40,923 nt of DNA from Candidatus [Bacteroides] periocalifornicus. GTDB taxonomy: Bacteria; Bacteroidota; Bacteroidia; Bacteroidales; CAJPTX01. The notes under the pieces are model-generated. The model was not told where the DNA came from, searched no databases, and saw nothing but the letters and a program-made list of their open reading frames with translations. The first letter of the stretch is position 1; each line of letters starts with the position of its first letter. The stretch is taken from NCBI GenBank assembly GCA_001421095.1, contig LIIK01000014.1:989-41911 (forward strand), read 5' to 3'. Of the stretch, positions 24,689 through 32,609 are shown one piece after another. A program made the translations under genes and the position numbers.

Positions 24689-26506
24689 ATGAAGCGTATA
24701 CTAGGCATTGTACGGCGTCTGTGGCCTTACAAGTGGAGAGCGCTAGCCTCCGTGGTGTGCAATATCCTGTCGGCATTCTTCTCGCTCTTCTCCCTCAGCC
24801 TGTTGATCCCCTTTCTGGGGGTTCTCTTCGGGACGATGCCGCTGGTAGACGCTCGCCCAGAATTTGCGCTTAGCCTTAGCAGCGTGCGCGATACGCTCTA
24901 CTACTTCATCAGCCAGCTTATCCTCTCGCACGGACGGAGTGCGGCACTGCTCATGGTCATTACATTCGTGGTGGCCAATTCGCTGCTGAAAAACCTGTTC
25001 GTCTACCTCTCCTCCTGGCACATCGCATTCATCCGGCATGGCGTGATTAAAGATCTACGCAATTCGCTCTATTCCAAGATTGTAAGCCTTCCACTTGGAT
25101 TCTACTCCGAGGAACGGAAAGGCGATGTCATGAGCAAGATGAGCAATGATGTGAACGAGATTGAGGTCTCGGTGGTCGGTTCACTAGAGCTCGTATTCCG
25201 CGATCCCATCATCATCCTTGTGCATCTCTTCGGTCTCCTACTCATCAGCGTGAAACTCACGGTATTCGTGTTGATCCTCCTGCCAATCTCAGGGCTAATC
25301 ATCGGGCGAATCGGGAAAAGCCTTCGCAAGCGTTCGCTTACGGGACAAGAGTGGCTTGGGGGGCTCCTCGCGCTGATAGAGGAAACGCTCGGTGGGCTTA
25401 GGATTGTGAAGGCCTTCAATGCAGAGCAGCAGAGCAACCAACGATTTACGGCCGCCAATGCGCACTACACGCGCCTGATGGTTCACATCAACCGCCGGCG
25501 TGCGTTAGCCCCTCCGTTGAGCGAGTTTCTCGGCACTGTGGTAATGGGAGTGGCGCTCTGGTATGGAGGTACGTTGGTGCTGGGGGCTGACACCTCGCTA
25601 AGTCCAGAGGCTCTCATCGGGTTCATGGGGCTATTCTACATGATACTCAACCCTGCAAAATCGTTCTCAACGGCCTACTTCAATATCCAGAAAGGGCTAG
25701 CATCGGCAGACCGGGTGGAGACAATTCTAGAGGCTATTAACCCCATTCAATCGCCCCTTAACCCCCTGCCCAAGCCCACCTTTCGGCATGGCATAGAGTA
25801 CCGTGATGTGCATTTCTCCTATGCGGATCGCGAGATTCTGCACGGTGTCAACCTCTCCATTCAAAAGGGGATGACGGTGGCGCTTGTGGGGCAATCCGGG
25901 TCTGGTAAAACCACGCTGGCCGACCTCCTACCGCGATTCTACGATGTGCAGGGAGGGCAAATCCTCCTGGATGGGCATGATATCCGGGAGTACAATGTAA
26001 CCGACCTCCGCGCCCTCATGGGCAATGTGAACCAAGAGCCCATCCTTTTCAACGATACGTTCTACAACAATATCAGCTTCGGCACTCCGAATGCCTCGCG
26101 GGCCGAGGTGGAGCAGGCTGCCCGCATTGCCAATGCCCACGATTTCATCATGGAGACCGAGCAGGGCTACGATACCAACATCGGAGATCGGGGTAGTAAA
26201 CTCTCTGGCGGTCAGCGGCAGCGTATCAGCATTGCGCGGGCCATTCTCAAGAACCCCCCGATCATGATACTCGACGAGGCCACCTCTTCGCTAGACACCA
26301 CGAGCGAGCGCCTGGTGCAGGATGCCCTGGAGAGCCTGATGAAGAATAGGACCTCGCTGGTGATTGCCCACCGCCTGTCCACAGTGAAGGATGCTGACCT
26401 CATCTGCGTAGTGCGCGATGGCTACATAGTGGAAACCGGGCGGCACGAGGAGCTGCTGGCCAAAGGTGGAGAGTACAGCACGCTCTACAATATGCAGCTA
26501 ATATAA
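24689..26506 (+). CDS. MsbA-like ABC exporter (fused membrane and ATPase domains)
   Basis: A 605-residue half-transporter. About six transmembrane segments lie in residues 15-330, with the ABC transmembrane type-1 fold (FYSEERKGDVMSKMSNDVNEIE and the coupling-helix region EETLGGLRIVKAFNAE). The ATPase domain has Walker A GQSGSGKTT, a Q-loop in MGNVNQEPILFND, signature LSGGQRQR, Walker B MILDEATSSLD and the H-loop IAHRLSTV. All catalytic residues are intact, and it should act as a homodimer in the inner membrane. The closest functional guess is lipid A or another lipid flippase of MsbA type, but drug or peptide export cannot be excluded from sequence. It is in tight linkage with purB and nadC, with no obvious functional link. 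Confidence 0.9.
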   Translation: MKRILGIVRRLWPYKWRALASVVCNILSAFFSLFSLSLLIPFLGVLFGTMPLVDARPEFALSLSSVRDTLYYFISQLILSHGRSAALLMVITFVVANSLLKNLFVYLSSWHIAFIRHGVIKDLRNSLYSKIVSLPLGFYSEERKGDVMSKMSNDVNEIEVSVVGSLELVFRDPIIILVHLFGLLLISVKLTVFVLILLPISGLIIGRIGKSLRKRSLTGQEWLGGLLALIEETLGGLRIVKAFNAEQQSNQRFTAANAHYTRLMVHINRRRALAPPLSEFLGTVVMGVALWYGGTLVLGADTSLSPEALIGFMGLFYMILNPAKSFSTAYFNIQKGLASADRVETILEAINPIQSPLNPLPKPTFRHGIEYRDVHFSYADREILHGVNLSIQKGMTVALVGQSGSGKTTLADLLPRFYDVQGGQILLDGHDIREYNVTDLRALMGNVNQEPILFNDTFYNNISFGTPNASRAEVEQAARIANAHDFIMETEQGYDTNIGDRGSKLSGGQRQRISIARAILKNPPIMILDEATSSLDTTSERLVQDALESLMKNRTSLVIAHRLSTVKDADLICVVRDGYIVETGRHEELLAKGGEYSTLYNMQLI

Positions 26507-26518
26507 TAGCCCGAGTTC

Positions 26519-27373
26519 ATGGATTTCAATGTGCCATATAGCCCACTTGTAGACCGTATCATAGAGCTTGCGCTCCAAGAGGATCTCGGAACTGGCGACT
26601 TGGTAACCAACGCCCTTATCACTTCGTCTACCCGAGGCGAGGCTACGCTGGTGGCTAAGTCTAACGGTATCGTGAGCGGGCTGGGTGTAGCCGCACGCGT
26701 GTTCAGGGCGCTAGATTCCTCTATCATGCTAGTACGCTGCCAGAACGATGGTGATCCCGTTGTCCAAGGGATGGAGATCGCTCGCATCCGTGGCAGCTAC
26801 CGCAGCCTCCTCTCTGGTGAACGAACAGCATTAAATTTCCTACAGAGAATGTGCGGGATTGCCACTCTCACAAGGCAATACGTATCAAAGCTTGAAGGCT
26901 GTAAGACTAGACTGCTCGATACTAGAAAAACTGCACCAGGGCTTCGGATTCTCGATAAGCTGGCAGTACTGCACGGGGGCGGCTCAAATCATCGTATGGG
27001 GCTCTACGATCTGGCCATGATTAAGGATAACCATATAGCCATAGCCGGGGGGATTGCCCCAGCCGTGGAGGCCGTGCGGGCTGCCATCCCCGTCTATACC
27101 CGAGTGGAGGTAGAGGCCGAAAATCTCGATATGGTTCAGGAGGCTCTCCAAGCGAGAGCTGACATCATCATGCTCGATAATATGCCGATTGATATGATGG
27201 CGCAAGCCATTGAACTTATTGCTGGACGCGCCCTTACCGAGGCCTCTGGGAATGTGAAGGTGGAGCAGGTCCGTGCTATTGCAGAGACGGGGGTAGATTT
27301 CATAAGCGTTGGTGCTATAACCCATAGTGCCCAAGCGTTAGATATTAGCATGCGCATTAAACTAATTCGCTAG
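26519..27373 (+). CDS. nadC: Nicotinate-nucleotide pyrophosphorylase (quinolinate phosphoribosyltransferase)
   Basis: NadC makes nicotinate mononucleotide from quinolinate and PRPP in de novo NAD synthesis. The 284-residue protein has the N-terminal ALQEDLGTGDLVT, the GERTALNFLQRMCGIAT block, LDTRKTAPGLRILDKLAVLHGGGSNHRMGLYDLAMIKDNH, VEVEAENLDMVQEAL, IIMLDNM and the C-terminal VDFISVGAITHSAQALDISM. All substrate-binding basic residues of these blocks appear present. It lies 12 bases after the ABC exporter gene, and the partner nadA follows 146 bases downstream after a terminator. nadB is not in the window. Confidence 0.96.
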   Translation: MDFNVPYSPLVDRIIELALQEDLGTGDLVTNALITSSTRGEATLVAKSNGIVSGLGVAARVFRALDSSIMLVRCQNDGDPVVQGMEIARIRGSYRSLLSGERTALNFLQRMCGIATLTRQYVSKLEGCKTRLLDTRKTAPGLRILDKLAVLHGGGSNHRMGLYDLAMIKDNHIAIAGGIAPAVEAVRAAIPVYTRVEVEAENLDMVQEALQARADIIMLDNMPIDMMAQAIELIAGRALTEASGNVKVEQVRAIAETGVDFISVGAITHSAQALDISMRIKLIR

Positions 27374-27435
27374 CTCAAACGTTATTCTCTAGGGCGTTAC
27401 CGTGCCTAATATTCAAGAACTCAAAACAGCCGTGT

Positions 27436-27478
27436 AGCCCCTGCAGAAGGCCAATTAGCCTAATGCTGGGGTTCTTTT
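27436..27478 (+). terminator. Terminator between nadC and nadA
   Basis: AGCCCCTGCA pairs (two mismatches) with TGCTGGGGTT, enclosing an inner GGC/GCC stem, and runs into TTCTTTTG. Confidence 0.6.
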
Positions 27479-27519
27479 GTAGGCACAGCTAATGACCTTT
27501 CACCAATTGAAACAACAGC

Positions 27520-28464
27520 ATGAATGGTGAAAAGCGACTGACCAATGAAGAGCTTGCGGCGCAGATCATCGAGCTGAAGCGTAGGAAGAGGGCGCTGCTA
27601 CTCGGGCACTACTACACCTACCCCGAGGTGCAGGATGTGTGTGACTATGTGGGCGATTCACTCGGCCTTACCCGTGAAGCGGCTAAAACGGATGCAGAGT
27701 TCGTTGTATTCTGTGGAGTGCATTTCATGGCCGAGATAGCCTCCATTCTCTGCCCCACTCGCAAGGTTCTTATCCCCTCGCTGGAGGCAGGATGCTCGCT
27801 GGCTAGTAGCATCACAGGTGCCGATGTGGCTGTGTGGAAAGCGCTGAACCCCGAAGGAGTCGTGATTGGCTACGTGAACACTACGGCCGAGGTGAAGGCG
27901 TATGCAGACTGCTGCTGCACTTCAGCCAATGCAATAAAGGTGGTGGAGGCCTACAGGAATAGTAAAAAGATCCTATTCTTGCCAGACTGGAATCTAGGGC
28001 ATTACGTTGAGCGGAAAACGGGAATCGGGATGGAGATATGGCAGGGGGCATGCCATGTGCACCGAGAATTCACAGAACCCACCATTCGTGCGAAAATGGC
28101 GCAATACCCCAATGCGGAGGTACTCGTGCATCCTGAGAGTGCGGGAGCTTGGTGCGATGCCATATTCAATAGCCCACGGGTCTACATAGGAAGTACCAGC
28201 GGTATGATAGCAAGGACGGCTTCATCTCCCGCCAAGCAGTTCATCGTGGTAACCGAGCAAGGCACGCTCTATAGAATGCGAAAGGTGGCGCCCGATAAAG
28301 AACTGATCCTGATAACAGATACGGCGGTCTGCGAGTATATGAAACAGACCTCTCTACTCTCCGTATATCAAGCTCTTAGGGATGAACGATACGAAGTGAA
28401 AGTCCCAGAGGAGCTTGCAGTTAGGGCGCGGAAGCCCATAGAGCGAATGCTCTCCATTAGCTAG
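27520..28464 (+). CDS. nadA: Quinolinate synthase
   Basis: NadA condenses iminoaspartate with dihydroxyacetone phosphate to quinolinate using a [4Fe-4S] cluster. The 314-residue protein begins its core with LLLGHYYTYPEVQDVCDYVGDSLGL and has the three cluster cysteines at 92 (LEAGCSLASS), 178 (WQGACHVHREF) and 271 (VCEYMKQTSL). The substrate-site histidines and the LVHPES block, which in E. coli NadA also has Ser in that position, are intact. It is the shorter Bacteroidota/Thermotoga-type length, without the E. coli N-terminal extension. It is next to nadC in the same orientation, so both late steps of de novo NAD synthesis up to NaMN are encoded here. Confidence 0.96.
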   Translation: MNGEKRLTNEELAAQIIELKRRKRALLLGHYYTYPEVQDVCDYVGDSLGLTREAAKTDAEFVVFCGVHFMAEIASILCPTRKVLIPSLEAGCSLASSITGADVAVWKALNPEGVVIGYVNTTAEVKAYADCCCTSANAIKVVEAYRNSKKILFLPDWNLGHYVERKTGIGMEIWQGACHVHREFTEPTIRAKMAQYPNAEVLVHPESAGAWCDAIFNSPRVYIGSTSGMIARTASSPAKQFIVVTEQGTLYRMRKVAPDKELILITDTAVCEYMKQTSLLSVYQALRDERYEVKVPEELAVRARKPIERMLSIS

Positions 28465-28602
28465 CATCACACGAGCGAGAAAGTGTAGTTTTCCGAGTGC
28501 GGCAAGGCCAATCTTTCGGGTTCTTCCTCAGAGACTAAGCCAGGATTCCTCTTGAACTTTGCGAGGCGGCAGGAAGTGAGAGCAGTTTATTTTTAAGTGA
28601 AA

Positions 28603-28634
28603 TTTGGCGATTTGCCGAAAAGAGGCTACCTTTG
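28603..28634 (+). promoter_or_regulatory. Promoter of the tRNA-Ala/tRNA-Gly pair
   Basis: TTTG at 28603-28606, a 20-bp spacer and TACCTTTG at 28627-28634 followed by CGC. The first tRNA begins 20 bases downstream. Confidence 0.75.
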
Positions 28635-28653
28635 CGCTCGGAATTTAGGCTTT

Positions 28654-28730
<77 letters not shown>

Positions 28731-28759
28731 GATCAGTTTTACACATAAAGGGTTATATT

Positions 28760-28832
28760 GCGGGAGTAGCTCAGTTGGTAGAGCATCAGCTTCCCAAGCT
28801 GAGGGTCGCGGGTTCGAGTCCCGTTTCCCGCT
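28760..28832 (+). tRNA. tRNA-Gly (anticodon CCC)
   Basis: Acceptor GCGGGAG pairs with TTCCCGC, D-stem GCTC/GAGC, anticodon stem TCAGC/GCTGA around TTCCCAA, T-stem GCGGG/CCCGT. Discriminator T fits glycine tRNA; CCA is not encoded. Confidence 0.94.
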
Positions 28833-28834
28833 CT

Positions 28835-28864
28835 AAGGGCAGTGCCAGGCGCATTGCCCTTTTG
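28835..28864 (+). terminator. Terminator of the tRNA pair
   Basis: AAGGGCA pairs with TGCCCTT, enclosing GTGCCAGGCGCAT, followed by a short T-run, directly after tRNA-Gly. Confidence 0.7.
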
Positions 28865-29213
28865 CTATATCCACACTCTTCCTTTTGCCTTCCTCGTTCT
28901 CTCGGGATTTGTGTGCTGCAAATGCGATTCTCCAACCCAGGGGAGAGTCGCGGTGATTCCCAGTGCCCGCCTAGGGCTAATGAGCAGAGTAATGATGCCG
29001 AAAGGGGGCTACTCTGGGGAACTTTCGATTGGAAAAGAGAACAACTTAACAGCGACTTTGCCAATAGAACCTGCTGATAGTACTAGAGGGAAATATCAGG
29101 CTCGCGGAAGAATACCAACTTCCTATTGGGTCGAGAAGCGCCGTTGTTACCATCAGATGTGGTAGCTCCGTGAAATCCTATAGAACCTTGCAAGCCCTCG
29201 TGGGCAGAGAGTC
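28865..29213. other. Gene-free stretch between tRNA-Gly and the nucleotidase gene
   Basis: About 350 bases with no supportable gene. Open frames here have no ribosome-binding site and no recognisable domain, and those running into the tRNAs are artefacts of tRNA sequence. I see no promoter, repeat or hairpin of note. Confidence 0.4.
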
Positions 29214-30110
29214 CTAATTGTTCGCGATTCCAAAGGGAATGTGCACGGCTGGGATACCATGTAGTCGATCTAGATGGGCTTCTTGGTCATCGAAAAAGAT
29301 GTGCGGACGGAAGATTTCTAGTATTCGCGATTTTTCAATACCTCCGAGCAGGAAAAGCTCGTCTACCTCTACATTCATGCTCTTGAGGGTTGTCACCACA
29401 CGCTCATGGGCAGGGGCACTCCGAGCTGTAATGATTGCGGTCTTTAGGATTCGTGTGTAACTTGGATCTTCTTTTTGCTTGAGGAGTTCTAGTTTCTGAA
29501 TGAACCCAATAGCCTGGAATAGAGCACCGAGTGGCCCTGCTTTCAATGGTTGCTCTGCGTGGGCTCGCTCGTATTCTTGGTAGATTTCTGGGCCCTTCGT
29601 TCTGTACACACGCTCTGCCTCGTCAGTGGCGATCACTCCGTCGAAGTCGAATCCCATACGAAGCTCTCCAGAGTCGTTGTCATCTTCAGCGATTTCTGTT
29701 TTGAGCACCACTCCAGCAGCGTAACCCATACGTATAGCCTTGGCCACGTCTTCTCGGCTTGAAGAGAGGAATAGGACCGAGTTGAAGGCTGGCAAATACT
29801 GGTAGTTCTCCTTCCCGGAGGAGAAGCATCCCCGGGTGATGTCCAATCCGTAGTGCGCTATCGACTGGAAGGCGCGCAGCCCGGTTTCGGGGCTGTTCCT
29901 GGAGAAGAGGACGACCTCCACGGGCTGGGCGGGGTGCAGGGCCTGGTTGAGGCGGAGTAGTCGCTGGGTGAAGGGGAAAGCGACGCCCCTGGGGAGGGGT
30001 TCGTTTCGGTGCGCGACCTGGAATTCGCGGTACGCGCGCACGCCTCGCTCGGAGAAGACGCGGTGCGAGGCGGCCATGTCGAAGAGGGCGCTGGAGGTGA
30101 CCGCGACCAC
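29214..30110 (-). CDS. 5'-nucleotidase, cytosolic cN-I type
   Basis: A 298-residue member of the cN-I 5'-nucleotidase family (PF06189), which removes phosphate from nucleoside monophosphates in the cytoplasm. Recognisable parts are VAVTSSALFDMAASHRVF at the start, PVEVVLFSRNSPETGLRAF, the HAD-like aspartate motif GFDFDGVIATDEAE, TAIITARSAPAHERVVTTL and the late acidic PHIFFDDQEAHLDRL. The start is a GTG at 30110. The frame stays open upstream (KVAIFLVVAVTSS) to a TAA but has no ATG, so a slightly longer protein with another start is possible. The 5' third (about 29830-30110) is distinctly richer in GC than the rest. It is divergent from comF, 119 bases away. Confidence 0.8.
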   Translation of the reverse strand: MVAVTSSALFDMAASHRVFSERGVRAYREFQVAHRNEPLPRGVAFPFTQRLLRLNQALHPAQPVEVVLFSRNSPETGLRAFQSIAHYGLDITRGCFSSGKENYQYLPAFNSVLFLSSSREDVAKAIRMGYAAGVVLKTEIAEDDNDSGELRMGFDFDGVIATDEAERVYRTKGPEIYQEYERAHAEQPLKAGPLGALFQAIGFIQKLELLKQKEDPSYTRILKTAIITARSAPAHERVVTTLKSMNVEVDELFLLGGIEKSRILEIFRPHIFFDDQEAHLDRLHGIPAVHIPFGIANN

Positions 30111-30229
30111 GAGAAAAATTGCTACCTTTATGCGCTGTTAGACGATGGTTTTTGGGGCAGATTGATTCCTTTACGCAGCGCTGGTGGCTATTTGGCGAGG
30201 TGTAGGACGGTTTAATTGTGCAGTGCGCG

Positions 30230-31123
30230 ATGCTAATCCCTTTCCTATTTAGGTGCGGACGGGGTGATTGGAGGGTTTTCCGTCAATGCGAGGTTTGCGG
30301 GCGAGATTTCCTGGTGCGGAATGGGTGTATTTGCCCACAGTGCTTGGAGGAAATCCCCAAGACCTACGCCTGGCTAATGGGGCAAGAGCTCAGTTCCTGC
30401 TGCGAGTGCGCTGAGGATGCCCAGGCATGCTATAGGGATGCCGAGGAGGAATGGCTGGGTACGATGGCAGACAGCGTCTCCGAAGAGCACGAGACGGCTG
30501 TGGACGATCAGTGGATTCCGCCGTTGCTAGACGGAGCAAGCAGCATTCTTCCGCTATTCATCTATCGGGATACTAGCCCTATCCGAAGGCTTGTGGCGCT
30601 GCTTAAGTACCGGGGTCGGTTCGATATTGCGCAGCAGCTGGGGTGCTATTGGGGGGATGTCATTCGTGAGGCTCGCCCCGATCTACGGTTCGATGCGGTA
30701 GTGCCAGTGCCTCTTCACGCACTTCGTTATTGGAAGCGTGGGTACAACCAGGCAGAGCACTTTGCGTTGGGCATTTCCCGTTCATTGGACATCCCCTGCT
30801 GGAATTTGCTACGACGTAGGCGTTACACCGTGACGCAGACCCGACAGCGTGATGCGGAGGCGCGCCGTCAGAATGTAAAGGGTGTTTTCACGCTACGGGC
30901 CAATCCACCCTTGGACTGCCGGCATCTCTTGCTTGTGGATGATGTGATGACCACAGGGGCTACTTTGGGAAATTGCCTCCGGGTACTGCTGCACGCCCTG
31001 CCAGGTGTAGCCGTGTCGGTAGGTTCTATTGCGGTAGCCAGGAGTCTGCTGCACCCCAGTAGGCAAATAGCCGAGTGGGAAGATGCCCAAGAGCTTGATT
31101 TACTAGAGCCGAACACCATGTAA
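30230..31123 (+). CDS. comF: ComF-family phosphoribosyltransferase-like protein
   Basis: ComF proteins aid DNA uptake or handling of internalised DNA and have a phosphoribosyltransferase fold. Near the N-terminus is a zinc-ribbon, CEVCGRDF and CICPQCLEE. The central KYRGRFDIAQQLG, VVPVPLHALRYWKRGYNQAEHFALGIS and TQTRQRDAEARRQNVKGVF blocks and the PRPP loop LLLVDDVMTTGATL follow. From the ATG at 30230 it has 297 residues; an in-frame GTG 12 bases earlier is possible. An insertion rich in Cys, Asp and Glu (about residues 50-95) makes it longer than the typical 190-240 residues. TACCTTTA near 30130 could be a weak -7 element. Confidence 0.9.
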   Translation: MLIPFLFRCGRGDWRVFRQCEVCGRDFLVRNGCICPQCLEEIPKTYAWLMGQELSSCCECAEDAQACYRDAEEEWLGTMADSVSEEHETAVDDQWIPPLLDGASSILPLFIYRDTSPIRRLVALLKYRGRFDIAQQLGCYWGDVIREARPDLRFDAVVPVPLHALRYWKRGYNQAEHFALGISRSLDIPCWNLLRRRRYTVTQTRQRDAEARRQNVKGVFTLRANPPLDCRHLLLVDDVMTTGATLGNCLRVLLHALPGVAVSVGSIAVARSLLHPSRQIAEWEDAQELDLLEPNTM

Positions 31124-31142
31124 CTGCTAGTTAGGCAGCAAG

Positions 31143-31180
31143 GAAAAGCCGCTATGGCCTTATGGTCATAGCGGCTTTTC
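31143..31180. terminator. Bidirectional terminator between comF and rlmN
   Basis: GAAAAGCCGCTATGGCC pairs with GGTCATAGCGGCTTTTC over 17 positions (one wobble) around TTAT, with T-rich ends on both strands. It separates two convergent genes. Confidence 0.9.
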
Positions 31181-31205
31181 TATTATTAGGGGCTATTGGC
31201 GGGCT

Positions 31206-32243
31206 CTAGGGAATACGCTGGGTTCTGCTTAGGAGGCCGCAGGCAGCCCCTATGTCCATGCCGCGAGAGGTTCTGATGGTGGTGTTGATACCGAGATCGT
31301 TCAGGTGGTCGCGCATTTGGATTAGAGTGACTTGGCTGGGTCGTTGGAATGGGGAGGCGGGGTGCGGGTGGTAGCCTATCAGGTTCACCAGGCACGGAAT
31401 CCCTCTGAGTAGCTGGGCTAGAGCCTCTGCGTGGCGAGGGGTATCATTCTGCCGAGCGAGCACCACGTACTCAAAGGAGAGCTTACGCTGCCCCCACCAG
31501 TTATAGCGCCTGAGCAGGGAGAGAAGCTCTTCGATCCTGAAGGCGTGGTTGGCAGGCATGAGCTCATCGCGTTCATCGTCAAAGGGCGTGTGGAGACTGA
31601 CGGCAAGGTGGCATTCGCTTTCATTGAGGAAGCGCTGTAGGCCGGCTTTTAGCCCAACGGTAGAGACGGTGATGCGCCTCGGACTCATGGCAAGGCCCCA
31701 GGGGGCAGTGAGCACGGTGAGGGCGGCCAGGACGGAGTCTATGTTATCCATGGGTTCCCCCATCCCCATGAGTACGATGTTTGTGAGGCTAGAGGATTCA
31801 TCTACGCTTATCGTTTGGTTTACAATGCTTTGTGTAGATAGATTACCACCCCAAGGCTGTTTGCCCGTTGCGCAGAAGGCGCAGCCCATCCTGCAACCCA
31901 CTTGGCATGAAATGCAAAGGGTGCGGCGGTCAGCATCAGGGATCATGGCGGTCTCTATAGTGCGCGCAGAGCCCGCGGGGAAGAGGTATTTGCGCGTGCC
32001 GTCTTTGGACGTAACTGATGAGAGCGGGAGCTCTCGCCCGACGGTGTACTGTTCCTGTAGGCGAGCTCTGAAAGGTGCTGGCAGATTCGCCATCTGCGAG
32101 AACTCGGTGACCTGGCGCTTGTAGAGCCAATCGGCCAGCTGTTGCCCGCGGAATTTTGCCTCGCCCATCCTAGCGGTGAGCGACTGCAGCTCGGTAAGCG
32201 ACATGCCCAGCAGCGGGAGACGCCCATCATTCTGGTTCTCCAT
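31206..32243 (-). CDS. rlmN: Dual-specificity 23S rRNA A2503 / tRNA A37 C2-methyltransferase
   Basis: A radical-SAM enzyme that methylates C2 of A2503 in 23S rRNA and A37 in some tRNAs. The 345-residue product has an N-terminal helical domain (FRGQQLADWLYKRQV), the radical-SAM cluster motif CRMGCAFC (Cys117, 121, 124), GMGEPMDNIDSVLAAL, STVGL, LAVSLHTPFDDERDELMPAN and the C-terminal GMDIGAACGLL. Cys110 (TLC) and Cys335 match the two cysteines used for methyl transfer in the E. coli enzyme. The upstream small membrane-protein gene stops four bases before its start, so it is probably translated from a longer leftward transcript with glsA. Confidence 0.95.
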   Translation of the reverse strand: MENQNDGRLPLLGMSLTELQSLTARMGEAKFRGQQLADWLYKRQVTEFSQMANLPAPFRARLQEQYTVGRELPLSSVTSKDGTRKYLFPAGSARTIETAMIPDADRRTLCISCQVGCRMGCAFCATGKQPWGGNLSTQSIVNQTISVDESSSLTNIVLMGMGEPMDNIDSVLAALTVLTAPWGLAMSPRRITVSTVGLKAGLQRFLNESECHLAVSLHTPFDDERDELMPANHAFRIEELLSLLRRYNWWGQRKLSFEYVVLARQNDTPRHAEALAQLLRGIPCLVNLIGYHPHPASPFQRPSQVTLIQMRDHLNDLGINTTIRTSRGMDIGAACGLLSRTQRIP

Positions 32244-32246
32244 AAA

Positions 32247-32591
32247 TCACCTTTTCCGAAGGCTGCCAATGTGGCGTTCGACGAGCATGTAGTCGAGCGC
32301 TAGCAGCAGCATGAAAACGAATAGCTGGGATTCGAACCCCGCGAAGCTGATAGCTAGGGAGATGGCCATGATTACGAAAATTACGGTGCGTGCGGGAATC
32401 TCCCCTTTGAACCGTTTGCGCAGCAGCACCACCAGACGGTATGCCACGTAGAGGGTGAATGATACGTAGCCAACGATGCGGCTGGTGCGGTAGGAGAGGA
32501 ATACCAGCAGGCAGGCCACCCCGAGCAGTGCAGCGCAAAGGAGCAGGACAAAACGATCTCGCAGAGGGCCAGGGGGGGGGATGCTTAGCAT
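32247..32591 (-). CDS. Small multi-pass membrane protein, function unknown
   Basis: A 114-residue protein with about four hydrophobic segments: FVLLLCAALLGVACLLVFL, VGYVSFTLYVAYRLVVLL, TVIFVIMAISLAISFAG and QLFVFMLLLALDYMLV. Short basic loops (YRTSR, RKRFKGEIP) and a basic tail (ERHIGSLRKR) separate or follow them. No family is recognised. Its place between glsA and rlmN, with gaps of 18 and 3 bases, indicates translation from the same leftward transcript and supports it being a real gene. The role cannot be inferred. Confidence 0.65.
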   Translation of the reverse strand: MLSIPPPGPLRDRFVLLLCAALLGVACLLVFLSYRTSRIVGYVSFTLYVAYRLVVLLRKRFKGEIPARTVIFVIMAISLAISFAGFESQLFVFMLLLALDYMLVERHIGSLRKR

Positions 32592-32609
32592 GGTTTGGGC
32601 AGAGGTAGT

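Noticed and set aside
28786..29064. Minus-strand open frame ending GLEPATLSLGS
   Set aside because: Its end is the antisense of tRNA-Gly, a well-known spurious translation; no ribosome-binding site or domain elsewhere.
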